Of a stretch of DNA of 64,000 nt, positions 1 to 7,312 are shown piece after piece. Every line of letters starts with the position of its first letter. Positions within the stretch are counted from its first letter, which is position 1. The stretch spans positions 1-64,000 of the forward strand of contig CAVPBN010000037.1 in the NCBI GenBank assembly GCA_963701815.1. Reading direction: 5' to 3'. Source of the DNA: AP-15 sp963701815. Lineage in GTDB: Bacteria > Pseudomonadota > Alphaproteobacteria > ATCC43930 > CGMCC-115725. The notes beneath the pieces were generated by a model that saw only the letters and a program-made list of their open reading frames with translations, ran no database searches and was not told the DNA's origin. Position numbers and translations under genes: made by a program.

Positions 1-822
1 ACCTGTTCGACCATCGCGGCCGAAAACCGGCGGCGTGCGTCAACTTCGTCACCGCGCACGACGGATTTACCGTCAACGATCTGGTTTCCTACAACGACAA
101 ACACAATGAGGCGAACGGCGAGGAGAACCGCGACGGCAGCTCCGACAACCGGTCGTGGAATTGCGGCGTCGAAGGGCCGACGGACGATCCCGAGGTCAAT
201 GGATTGCGAGGCCGCCAGATGCGCAACATTCTTGCCGACTCTGCTGCTGTCGCAGGGCACGCCGATGCTGCTCGCCGGCGACGAATTCGCGCGCACCCAG
301 AACGGCAACAACAACGCCTATTGTCAGGACAGCGAGATCGGCTGGATCAACTGGGACATCGGAGAAAAAGGCCGATCGCTGATCCGCTTTGTGCAAAAGC
401 TGACAGCGCTGCGCCATCAATATCCGATCCTGCGCCGCGGCCGGTTTCTGACCGGCGCGTATAACGAGGAACTCGGCATCAAGGATGTGACCTGGGTCAA
501 CGCTTCGGGCGGCGAGATGAGGCCCGAGGACTGGGCCGACGCCAACACGCAGTGCTTCGGCATGCTGATGGACGGCCGTGCCCAACCGACCGGCATCCGT
601 CGGCGCGGCGAGGACGCGACCCTGCTGATGGTGCTGAACGCCTATTACGATCTGGTCGAATTCACCCTGCCGGAAACCGCCGGAGGGTCGCAATGGCGGC
701 TGCTGATCGACACCAACCTGTCCGAGGACGCCGAATTTGGCCGCTTTGCCACCGGCGAGGCGTATGGCGTCACCGGCAGATCGCTGCTGCTGTTTGCGCT
801 CGAAGCCGAACCGCCGGCCTGA
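1..822 (+). CDS. glgX: Glycogen debranching enzyme GlgX, 3' part, frame-broken
   Basis: C-terminal part of a glycogen debranching (isoamylase-type GH13) enzyme, which hydrolyses alpha-1,6 branches of phosphorylase-trimmed glycogen in the cytoplasm. The 5' end lies outside the window. From position 3 the frame reads VNFVTAHDGFTVNDLVSYNDKHNEANGEENRDG, cut here to its key parts: TAHDGFTVNDLVSY and KHNEANGEENRDG, both GlgX hallmarks. The protein then continues in another frame from about 238 with LLLSQGTPMLLAGDE and NGNNNAYCQDSEIGWINWD, again classic GlgX. The switch implies one extra base near 237 (gcc-g-act). The final 190 residues to the stop are intact. Either an assembly indel or a pseudogene; the conserved sequence on both sides and the absence of other damage favour an indel. 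No other gly genes are in view, so operon context is unknown. Confidence 0.9.
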   Translation, partial: TCSTIAAENRRRASTSSPRTTDLPSTIWFPTTTNTMRRTARRTATAAPTTGRGIAASKGRRTIPRSMDCEAARCATFLPTLLLSQGTPMLLAGDEFARTQNGNNNAYCQDSEIGWINWDIGEKGRSLIRFVQKLTALRHQYPILRRGRFLTGAYNEELGIKDVTWVNASGGEMRPEDWADANTQCFGMLMDGRAQPTGIRRRGEDATLLMVLNAYYDLVEFTLPETAGGSQWRLLIDTNLSEDAEFGRFATGEAYGVTGRSLLLFALEAEPPA

Positions 823-1029
823 GACGCGGGGCTGATCTTCGGTCTGGCCGTGCCGCCCTGCGCGGCAGGAGGGGCGTCATCCGTCGCAACAGCCGCGTCG
901 GACCTGCCGCAGCGCGCGCCTCGATTCTGCGGAACGCAGCCATTCGGTTTGGTCTCGTCAATCACCGCCGGCGGCGATTGCCGAACTCTCGGTGTTCGGC
1001 GTATCGATAGTCGCGTGCCCCGGTTCCAC

Positions 1030-1120
1030 GGATGGGTGGCCGAGCGGTTTAAGGCACCGGTCTTGAAAACCGGCGGTGGGCGCAAGTCACCCGTGGGTTC
1101 GAATCCCACCCCATCCGCCA
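1030..1120 (+). tRNA. tRNA-Ser (UGA)
   Basis: Class II tRNA. The acceptor stem GGATGGG (1030-1036) pairs with CCCATCC (1110-1116), followed by discriminator G and encoded CCA (1118-1120). The anticodon stem CCGGT/ACCGG (1057-1061/1069-1073) holds the loop CTTGAAA with anticodon TGA at 1064-1066. There is a long variable arm after 1073, and the T arm is GTGGG-TTCGAAT-CCCAC (1093-1109). It is intact although a recombinase remnant reads antisense into it, as expected for an integration site that restores the tRNA 3' end. Confidence 0.97.
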
Positions 1121-2075
1121 CTTCAGAACAGAACTGCGAACGCCGGGCGTAGCCGGCTTTACGCCGGCGGCGGCGGTGAGCGTCTGAAGCAGATTGCTTT
1201 TCGAGCCGATGATGCGGACCTCGCGGTCTGCGACCTCGACGCGCTGGGCGAGCGCGCGGAGATGGTCGCGGCGGTAGCCGCCGCCGTCGATCCTGATCCG
1301 CTCGCGCGCCGTCCTGGCGAACTTCTGGACCATCTGCGGCGTGATCGCCTGTTGGGCTGACGACTCCAGCATCGCGGCGGCACGCGCGGCGTCGGCTTGC
1401 GCCTGGTCGCGGATCGCCTTGAGGCTCGCGATGCGCTCCTTCAGCGCCGGGTCGTCGAGATCGGCGACGCCGGCCTCGATGGCGTCATAGAGCCGCTTCA
1501 ACCGCAGATCGGTCTCGGCTGCGCGCTTGTTCAGCTCGGCGATGTGCTCGCGGCGGCGCTCGGCGCGTTCCTGGCGGCGGTCGAGGACGGACGCCAGGAC
1601 TTCCTCGAGCCGCTCCGGCTGGAGCAAGCGGTCGGCGATGTGCTCGGCGACAAGGTTGTCGAGCTTCTCCATCGGGATCGAGCGGCCCTTGCAGCCGGTC
1701 TCGCCCTGCCGCGCCTTGATCGAGCAGGTGTAGTAGCGATACCGCCCTCCCTTCCCGGTCCTGAGCGTCATGGCGCCGCCGCAGTCGGCGCAGAAGCAGA
1801 TGCCGGTAAGGAGGGTCGGGCCGCTGACGACGCGCGCCGGCGTGACCTTCGGATTGCGGGCGCGCAGATGCGCCTGCACGGCGTCGAACGTCGCTTGATC
1901 GATCAGCGGCGGCACGTCGACGGTGACGATCTCGCTGCGGGCTTCAGCGTCTTGTTCTTGGCGCGCTTGTTGAACTTATTGCGGGCCAACATAGGTCGTT
2001 CGCGTCAGGATGCGATGAACCTGGCCGATGCCCCAGCGCCCACCATCGCGGGTAAAGATGTGCCTTCGCGGCACC
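1049..2075 (-). pseudogene. Serine recombinase remnant (C-terminal part only)
   Basis: Remnant of a large serine recombinase (site-specific integrase/resolvase with a recombinase domain and zinc ribbon). The best-preserved stretch, 1121-1915, contains PPLIDQATFDAVQAHLRARN, then a zinc ribbon CFCADCGG...YYTC with a further Cys in GETGCKG, then a long Lys/Arg/Glu-rich coiled coil. Upstream, minus-strand frames still spell TRDGGRWGIGQVHRILTRTT (about 2000-2070) and FNKRAKNKTLKP (about 1945-1985), but they are separated by frameshifts and an in-frame stop. The catalytic N-terminal resolvase domain is missing, replaced by the toxin gene that begins at once. The last 24 codons run antisense through tRNA-Ser, so the reading end (GWDSNPR...) is a tRNA artefact. 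It is a dead integrase of an element that used this tRNA as attachment site. Confidence 0.85.
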
Positions 2076-2080
2076 CTTGG

Positions 2081-2434
2081 TTATGCCTCCTGCTTGGTCC
2101 TCGGTGAAACCGCCAGTCCGAGGAACACGAGCACAGCCTGATTGAGCCGCAGGATATCTTCGTCGTCCAACCTGCCGACCCGCGCGCCGACCTTGGTCTT
2201 CGGGACGGTGGTGATCTTGTCCACCATCAGGCGGCAGGTCGCGCGCAGGCCGTTGCGCTCGTTCGGTTCCACCGGCAGGCGGAACAGCGGCGCTTCGGTC
2301 TCGTCCGTCGTGAAGGCGCAGATGGTGATCGAGTCCGTCGCGTCGAAGCTGTCATCCTGAACGATGACGACCGGGCGCGGCTTGCCGGCGTAATCCTTGC
2401 CGCCGGCGACGGTCCAGATGTCGCCACGCTTCAT
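2081..2434 (-). CDS. MazF/PemK-family toxin
   Basis: Type II toxin of the MazF/PemK (CcdB-fold) family, a ribosome-independent or ribosome-associated mRNA endoribonuclease. It is 117 aa, the usual size. The start MKRGDIWTVAGG and the motif KPRPVVIVQDD (about 19-29) are the hallmark N-terminus of the family, followed by TICAFTTDE and the conserved GLRATCRLMVDKITTVPK region. Its start overlaps the antitoxin stop by 4 bp (ATGA at 2431-2434), the typical antitoxin-first arrangement. It lies next to an integrase remnant, as expected for a mobile-island stabilisation cassette. The reading frame is intact, so it may still work. Confidence 0.9.
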   Translation of the reverse strand: MKRGDIWTVAGGKDYAGKPRPVVIVQDDSFDATDSITICAFTTDETEAPLFRLPVEPNERNGLRATCRLMVDKITTVPKTKVGARVGRLDDEDILRLNQAVLVFLGLAVSPRTKQEA

Positions 2435-2655
2435 TCATCGCCCCAATCCGACACCGCGTCGATGAACGCCTGATCCTCGCGCGCATGGGCGCTGGCGGCG
2501 ACGGCCAGCGACTGGCGGTGCGCCTCCGACCGGAAGGACGGCGCGCGCACGTCCGGCACCCAAATCTGGATCGGGCGCAGACCCTGCGCGCGCAGGCGCT
2601 CGCGATGTTCCCGCACCTTCATGCGGGAGGGCTTGGGCTTCGATGCCGAGGCCAT
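2431..2655 (-). CDS. MazE-like antitoxin (DUF3018 type)
   Basis: Small antitoxin partner of the downstream toxin, 74 aa. The sequence MKVREHRERLRAQGLRPIQI is the signature of antitoxin MazE-family (DUF3018) proteins, in which the N-terminal half binds DNA and the acidic C-terminus (EDQAFIDAVSDWGDE) binds and blocks the toxin. It overlaps the toxin start by 4 bp, so translation is coupled. An 18-bp palindrome just upstream is the likely autoregulatory operator. Start chosen at 2655 because it gives the family N-terminus. Confidence 0.87.
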   Translation of the reverse strand: MASASKPKPSRMKVREHRERLRAQGLRPIQIWVPDVRAPSFRSEAHRQSLAVAASAHAREDQAFIDAVSDWGDE

Positions 2656-2671
2656 GACAATTCTCCATGAT

Positions 2672-2689
2672 TAGGTTACATGTAACCTA
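2672..2689. promoter_or_regulatory. Palindromic operator of the toxin-antitoxin pair
   Basis: Perfect 18-bp palindrome TAGGTTACATGTAACCTA, 17 bp upstream of the antitoxin start. With one unpaired T it extends to CCATGAT...ATCATGG on both sides (2665-2695). The position and AT-rich core fit an autoregulatory binding site for the antitoxin/toxin complex that overlaps the promoter. The palindrome is seen; its function is inferred from how type II systems are regulated. Confidence 0.7.
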
Positions 2690-2753
2690 TCATGGCCCGC
2701 GGGTTTTGCCAATCTCCTTGCTGCGCGCCCGCTACCAGTCCGCGTCATCCCTC

Positions 2754-3518
2754 TCACCGGCCCCAAAAGGCATGGGGATGGCGCTTGGACCCTCGGTTCA
2801 TTACGAAGGCTGTTTTAAGCGCATCGATCATCGTTGGCTGCTGCAGGCGCCGGTCGGCGTACAGGACGAAGCGGCGCGCTGGTGTTTCGTAGATAATTCG
2901 GCCGCGCGGCCACACTTCATACTCGGTTGATGCAATACGATCTGGATAGCCTGCCAGCGCGCGGCCAGCCCCGCCAAGTGCCTGCCACTCCTGCCAGCGA
3001 TCATAGTGGCATCGGCAGTGTATAGGTCGATTGCGAGCGTCCGCCCGGTACGTTTGGCGGCCCGATAACTCGGGTGCGTTCGCCTCCCCGCTCCCTTCGA
3101 CCAGCACCATGTACGCATCAAAGGCGGAGTGGTCGGTGAGAATCGGTGTGATATTGCAAGGCCCGACCGAGAACGGTCCCGAGCGGCTGTCCCAGGTTTC
3201 AAATGTCCGGGTAAGCGGACGGCGCGTAACGTCGCCGGTGACTGCGATCAGTTTCGCCAAACCCGACCCCGTCCAGACGGGCCACGCGACCGGAAGCTCC
3301 TCAACAAGTCCCCAGCTGTCTTGGTGGGGGTGGCTGATTAGCACGGTCGCGGGCCGGCTTCGATCAAGCGATGGAGGCAGCAGGCCGGTTGCGCCATCCG
3401 GCGCATCGAGAGGTCGTCCTGCGTCAAGTATGATACGGTCGCCCTGCGGGTGCGTAATCTCAATGCAGCTTCCGCCGATTTGCTGGGTCCCTCGATGGAC
3501 GGTAAGCGTAAGGCTCAC
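2754..3518 (-). pseudogene. RNase J-like MBL-fold hydrolase, internally deleted
   Basis: Metallo-beta-lactamase-fold hydrolase related to RNase J/beta-CASP type proteins. The N-terminal 130 residues are well preserved: HRGTQQIGGSCIEI, LILDAGRPL-like IILDAGRPLDAP, the metal motif region SHPHQDSWGLVEELP, and LTDHSAFDAYMVLVEGSG. Then the middle of the protein is gone: the text jumps to RAAKRTGRTLAIDLYTAD, readable only in another frame (about 2990-3050), before more frame changes. Related proteins are about 400 aa; this open frame is 254 aa. The HxHxDH motif also reads HPHQDS, lacking the last His. I judge it non-functional. GTG start at 3518 overlaps the stop of the nuclease-like gene (GTGA), showing an original two-gene operon. 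Confidence 0.75.
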
Positions 3519-4531
3519 AGGTGCCCCGCAAGCGCCATGTCATTCAAGCCGCTCACCATCTGGACATGAATTTTATGGGGTACGCCGCGCAATTTTTGTA
3601 AATGCCCGTTCTGAGTGAAGGGGCCGTTTCCGGTTCGATCGTCGATCAGAAGGCGAGGTTCGTCGTCGACAAGAAGCGGCGCGTCCGCTGCCGCGGCCGC
3701 GACAATGCCCGGCCCAAGCTTTTCAATTCCTGGATTCACTTGCTTCGCAAGTTCGCGGAACTCCACTAGCAGTCGGCAGGTGTTCTGATAGGCACGAGCA
3801 ACCAAGTCACGGTGATCAGCGTGACGCAGCCAGCTTGTGTATTGCGCAAGCTGATCAACGACTTTCGGGGAAACGTCGTCGCCCTGGCAGCGGGCGCGAG
3901 CGTCGTCAACGAGCTTTACTTCCCAGAACACGATCTGCCAATGATCGCCGACCGGTTCTAGCGCAACGAGGTCCATTCGGGGCGCTATCCGCTCTTTTGG
4001 ATCAAGCGAGTAGGCCGGTAGCGCCATTTCAAGGTCAATGGTGTCGGGATTGCGCGCGACGATCAGATCAACAAACCGCTTCTCTTTGCCGACGTGCTTG
4101 TTGGCGTTGGCGACCCAGCCCCGCAGCTCTGCAAGGCCCCCATAATCCCGAAATCCGCCCGTATCCTGGTTCGGGAAATCACCGTGCAACGTCAGCGTGA
4201 CGTACGTTTGGCCGCCACCTTTGTCGCCGTGGACATATTTGTTATGGATACGGGCTTGGAGACACCCACTATTACCGAAGCCGATCTTTGCAACGGACTG
4301 ACCACCCCGATAGAGGTTCAGATACCCGTTACGGATCGCCAGACGCAGGCGGCCTGGATCCTCCTCGAGCATCTGGCCGTTTGAGACGAGTTTGTGTGCC
4401 TCGGTCATGTCGCGGTGAAAGGCGTCGCCAGCCGGTTTCCAGTAGCGGAGCATGTCCTTAAACCAGGGATTTTCCTCAAGAACCTGATCGGTGATCCTCT
4501 CGATGGTAAACGTACGCCCAAACGTCGACAT
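3515..4531 (-). CDS. PD-(D/E)XK nuclease-like protein of unknown role
   Basis: 338-aa protein that I do not recognise as a named family. Residues 186-206 read RMDLVALEP...IVFWEVK, a D-(16)-ExK pattern (D187, E204, K206) between beta-strand-like segments, and VVDQLAQY (Q227-xxx-Y231) follows, matching the QxxxY motif of RecB-type PD-(D/E)XK nucleases. An acidic residue E168 in a preceding helix fits motif I. The N-terminal half (GQSVAKIGFGNSGCLQARIH) is not assignable. Starts with ATG preceded by GGAGCGAGC. It overlaps an MBL-fold gene by 4 bp, and the pair lies in a tRNA-linked island with a toxin-antitoxin unit, so a defence or DNA/RNA-processing role is an inference. The frame is intact, unlike its partner. 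Confidence 0.6.
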   Translation of the reverse strand: MSTFGRTFTIERITDQVLEENPWFKDMLRYWKPAGDAFHRDMTEAHKLVSNGQMLEEDPGRLRLAIRNGYLNLYRGGQSVAKIGFGNSGCLQARIHNKYVHGDKGGGQTYVTLTLHGDFPNQDTGGFRDYGGLAELRGWVANANKHVGKEKRFVDLIVARNPDTIDLEMALPAYSLDPKERIAPRMDLVALEPVGDHWQIVFWEVKLVDDARARCQGDDVSPKVVDQLAQYTSWLRHADHRDLVARAYQNTCRLLVEFRELAKQVNPGIEKLGPGIVAAAAADAPLLVDDEPRLLIDDRTGNGPFTQNGHLQKLRGVPHKIHVQMVSGLNDMALAGHL

Positions 4532-4865
4532 GCTCGCTCCATGGCCAGACCCGTATATTCACTTGACGGCGGGAGAAATATACACAATCGGACACGTAAA
4601 GTCCCGGTGTGGCGATATCGCCACACCGGGACCAATGGCGCGACGACCGACCCCGCCGCCAAACGCAGCATGCAGCCCCCTATTGCGCGCAAATCCCCTA
4701 TTCGGGCCGCCCAATGCGGATCATAGGGCTATGGCGTAGACATAGTGCTCATCATCGCCGGGCGTGGCCCGCCAGAGTTGGATGTCGCGGCTATTCCCCA
4801 ATGGGAGACCGGAAACAAAGCGGCGCGGACGCTGCCGTCACTCACAATGTCGCCGGCCGCGCCTC
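4532..4865. other. Intergenic stretch upstream of the nuclease-like gene
   Basis: No supported gene. It holds the 32-bp perfect palindrome at 4601-4632 and an AT-richer strip (4560-4600) that is the likely promoter region for the minus-strand nuclease/MBL pair. The part from 4640 to 4865, beyond the MFS stop, shows no conserved coding signal. Confidence 0.5.
4601..4632. promoter_or_regulatory. Perfect 32-bp palindrome
   Basis: GTCCCGGTGTGGCGAT followed directly by its exact reverse complement, with no spacer. It lies 70 bp upstream of the nuclease-like start and 234 bp past the end of the MFS gene on the same strand. Possible roles are an operator for a dimeric regulator of the nuclease/MBL pair, a terminator stem for the MFS transcript, or an element boundary. 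No T-run follows on the minus strand, so a simple intrinsic terminator is less likely. Confidence 0.6.
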
Positions 4866-6318
4866 TCAATCCGCGAGCGAAGGCGCCGGTGCCGCGAGCG
4901 GTAGGGCGAGGCGGACGAAGCGGAACATGAATAGGGCGGCAAGACCGAACGGCACCCAGCAGAACAGGTAGACGGCGGTGACCGCATGGCCGACCGCCTG
5001 CGGCTCTGTCGCGGCGCCGAGACCGGCGGTGCTGGCGACGACGCCGGCGATTGCTGCGCCGAACGCGGTGCCGAGCGAGCGCACCGAGGTCAGCGCCGAG
5101 GCGAGGCTGCGCTGCTCGCCGATGCCGGCGCTGCCCATCGTGCGGGCGACCAGATGCACATTGTAGATGCCGATGCCGAGCCCCATCAGCAGCGTGCTGG
5201 CCGCGAGCAGCGCCAGCACCGGCTGGACGGCGACCAGGGTCAGGCATACCAGACCCGCGAACGCCAGCACCGGGCCCGAAGCCAGGGCCAGCCGCTCGCG
5301 CACCCCCGACCAGCCCGAGGCGGTGAAGGTGCCGATCGTCCAGCCGCACGAGATGACGATGCTCAAAAAATTGACGAACACCGGCGACACGCCGTGCACG
5401 ACCTGCAGCAGCAGCGGCAGGAACAGATTCACCGAAGTCTGGGTCATCCCGTGCAGCGCCAGGATCCACAGGCCGAGGCCGATCGGCGCGTTGAGCGACA
5501 GGGCTTGCGCCGGGAACAGGTTGTTGGCGGCGCGGCGGTCGAGGCGGAAGGTGAAGCCGACCAGCGCGATCCCGCCGGCGATCAGCAATGAGCGCAGCGT
5601 GCAAGCCTTGGGCGGGGCCGGCTGCGGCGACGCAGCAAACCCCTGCCGCGAGCCCCGCCAGGCGCAGCAGCGGCGGCCGGTCGCGCACGGTCTCGGCGCC
5701 GAGCCGGTCGGGGATCTTTGCATAGGCGAGGCCGGCGAAGACCAGCATGAACGGCGCCATCGCCCAAAACGACCCGCGCCACCAATGCATCGCCGCGAAC
5801 ATGCCGCCGACTACCGGTCCGCTCAAATGACAGGCGGTGAAAGTGCCTTGCGATATGGCGATGATGCGGGTACGCAGCCGCGCGCTGTAGAGGCTGGTGA
5901 TCAGCGCCATGCCGCTTCCCGCGACCAACCCGCCGGCCCAGCCTTGAACCGAGCGCGCGGCGATCAGGGTGCCGATATCGGGCGCCAGGGCGCAGCAGAC
6001 GGTGCCGAGCGCGAAGATTCCGGCGCCCAGGGCATAACCGCGCCTTGCCCCCAAATGGCCCCAGACCACCCCGGTCGATGCGCCGCCGACGATCGAGCCG
6101 ATCGTGTAAAGCATCGCCGCCCAGGTGTAATAGCCGGCACCGCCGATATCGGCGACGATCGTCGGCATGATGATGGCGATCACCAGCATTTGGGTCGCGT
6201 GCATCGCGATCCCGCCGATCACCAGGGCCGAGTAGAGCCCGAGCCCGTCGCGGAAGATCTCGCCCCAGGCGCCCTTCTCGCCCTCGCGCTCGGCGGCTTT
6301 CCCCGAGGAATTGCTCAT
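4866..6318 (-). CDS. MFS transporter, frame-broken
   Basis: Major facilitator superfamily permease of about 484 aa in the inner membrane. The N-terminal half from ATG 6318 (MSNSSGKAAEREGEKGAWGE) carries the first helices, YYTWAAMLYTIGSIVGGAS and the cytoplasmic loop GHLGARRGYALGAG, which is MFS motif A-like. The C-terminal half is in another frame from about 5612 (KACTLRSLLIAGG onwards) and has six further hydrophobic segments and the stop at 4866. One indel in the run CCCCGCCCAAGG explains the break. GAAGG lies 8 bp before the chosen ATG. The substrate is unknown. It is divergent from the AllA-type gene. Confidence 0.8.
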
Positions 6319-6647
6319 CAGGCCTTCGGCGAATTGCCATCCGGCGGGCGCCCCGCCGGTGCAGCCTGCCGGCGCCGGACAATGGGCGATCGGCGGGCCG
6401 ACATCGCCGCCGCCGATCATCGCGATCTTGGCCATTTCCCCACCGTGCGCGTTTTGTGGCCGCGCGTTGCACGCGCGGGCGGCGGGCCCAGTATAGCCGA
6501 ATGCCGCAGGCTGAGAGCCTGTTCGCACTCGATCGCCCAGAGCGGCGTCGGTGCGCCTTGTGCGACTGCATTGCGGTAAGCGATCGCAACTGGGCAAGCT
6601 TGCGGCGGCCGCTGATCCGAGCGATCGCGCGATTAGAGGAGACGACC

Positions 6648-7172
6648 ATGAACGACGCGGGCACGTTGCCCCTGCACATGCTGGATATCAGGGAACTGAC
6701 CCCCGGCGCGTTTGCTCCGTACGGTCAAGTCATTGCGCCGCTGCGAACGGGGGGCCAGGGGGCCGAGACAAAATACGACCCGGAAACCTCGGCGAGCGAA
6801 GCAAAGCTTGTTCTCGATCAGGGCGAGCCGCGGCTGTGGATCATGCATCTGCCGCATGTCGGGCTCGGCTTCTCGCGGATCGCACGCCACCGCCGGGTCA
6901 CGCAGTGCCTCGGCTCTCTGGGCGGCAAGGAATGGCTGATCGGCGTGGCGCCGCCGGGCGACCCGAGCGACGATGCGCGACCGCACCTCGAAGACATCGT
7001 CGCCTTCCGGATACCCGGCGACCGGGTAATCAAATTGCATGTCGCGACGTGGCACGCGGGGCCGCACTTCGTCCACGATGAATGCCGGTTCATCAATCTC
7101 GAGAACTTCGACACCAATCGGCGCGATTTTCACGCGGTGTCGCTTCCCGCAGAGTGCCGCTACCGGCTCTGA
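6648..7172 (+). CDS. allA: Ureidoglycolate lyase family protein
   Basis: 174-aa cupin-fold protein of the ureidoglycolate lyase (AllA) family, which splits ureidoglycolate into glyoxylate and urea in the last step of allantoin breakdown. Seen: ELTPGAFAPYGQVI at the N-terminus, the central HRRVTQCLGSLGGKEWLIGVAPP, and VIKLHVATWHAGPHF near the C-terminus, the last being the strongest family signature. AGAGGAGA lies 6 bp before ATG 6648. No other allantoin genes are nearby, so the physiological substrate is uncertain; it could be a paralogue acting on a related ureido or keto acid. It lies between two MFS genes. Confidence 0.85.
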   Translation: MNDAGTLPLHMLDIRELTPGAFAPYGQVIAPLRTGGQGAETKYDPETSASEAKLVLDQGEPRLWIMHLPHVGLGFSRIARHRRVTQCLGSLGGKEWLIGVAPPGDPSDDARPHLEDIVAFRIPGDRVIKLHVATWHAGPHFVHDECRFINLENFDTNRRDFHAVSLPAECRYRL

Positions 7173-7312
7173 GTCGATCGGGGAGAACCGCAAGCGCCGT
7201 CGTCAGAGCGATCTTCGGCAAAGGGGCGTCTCGGGCCGAGATCGATCCGACGATCGCCAAAGCCGGCGCGAGCGGCTGGTCCGCCTTGCGATTTTCGCGG
7301 TTGCGCCGAAGC

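Noticed and set aside
1049..1120. The recombinase ending GWDSNPR... as a real protein C-terminus
   Set aside because: These codons are the reverse complement of tRNA-Ser; such DSNPR ends are a known artefact of translating tRNA genes.
4640..4865. A duplicate of the tRNA-Ser 3' end (attR) at the far edge of the island
   Set aside because: I looked for TTCGAATCCCACCCCATCC-like sequence here and found only a short GC-rich resemblance, not a real repeat.
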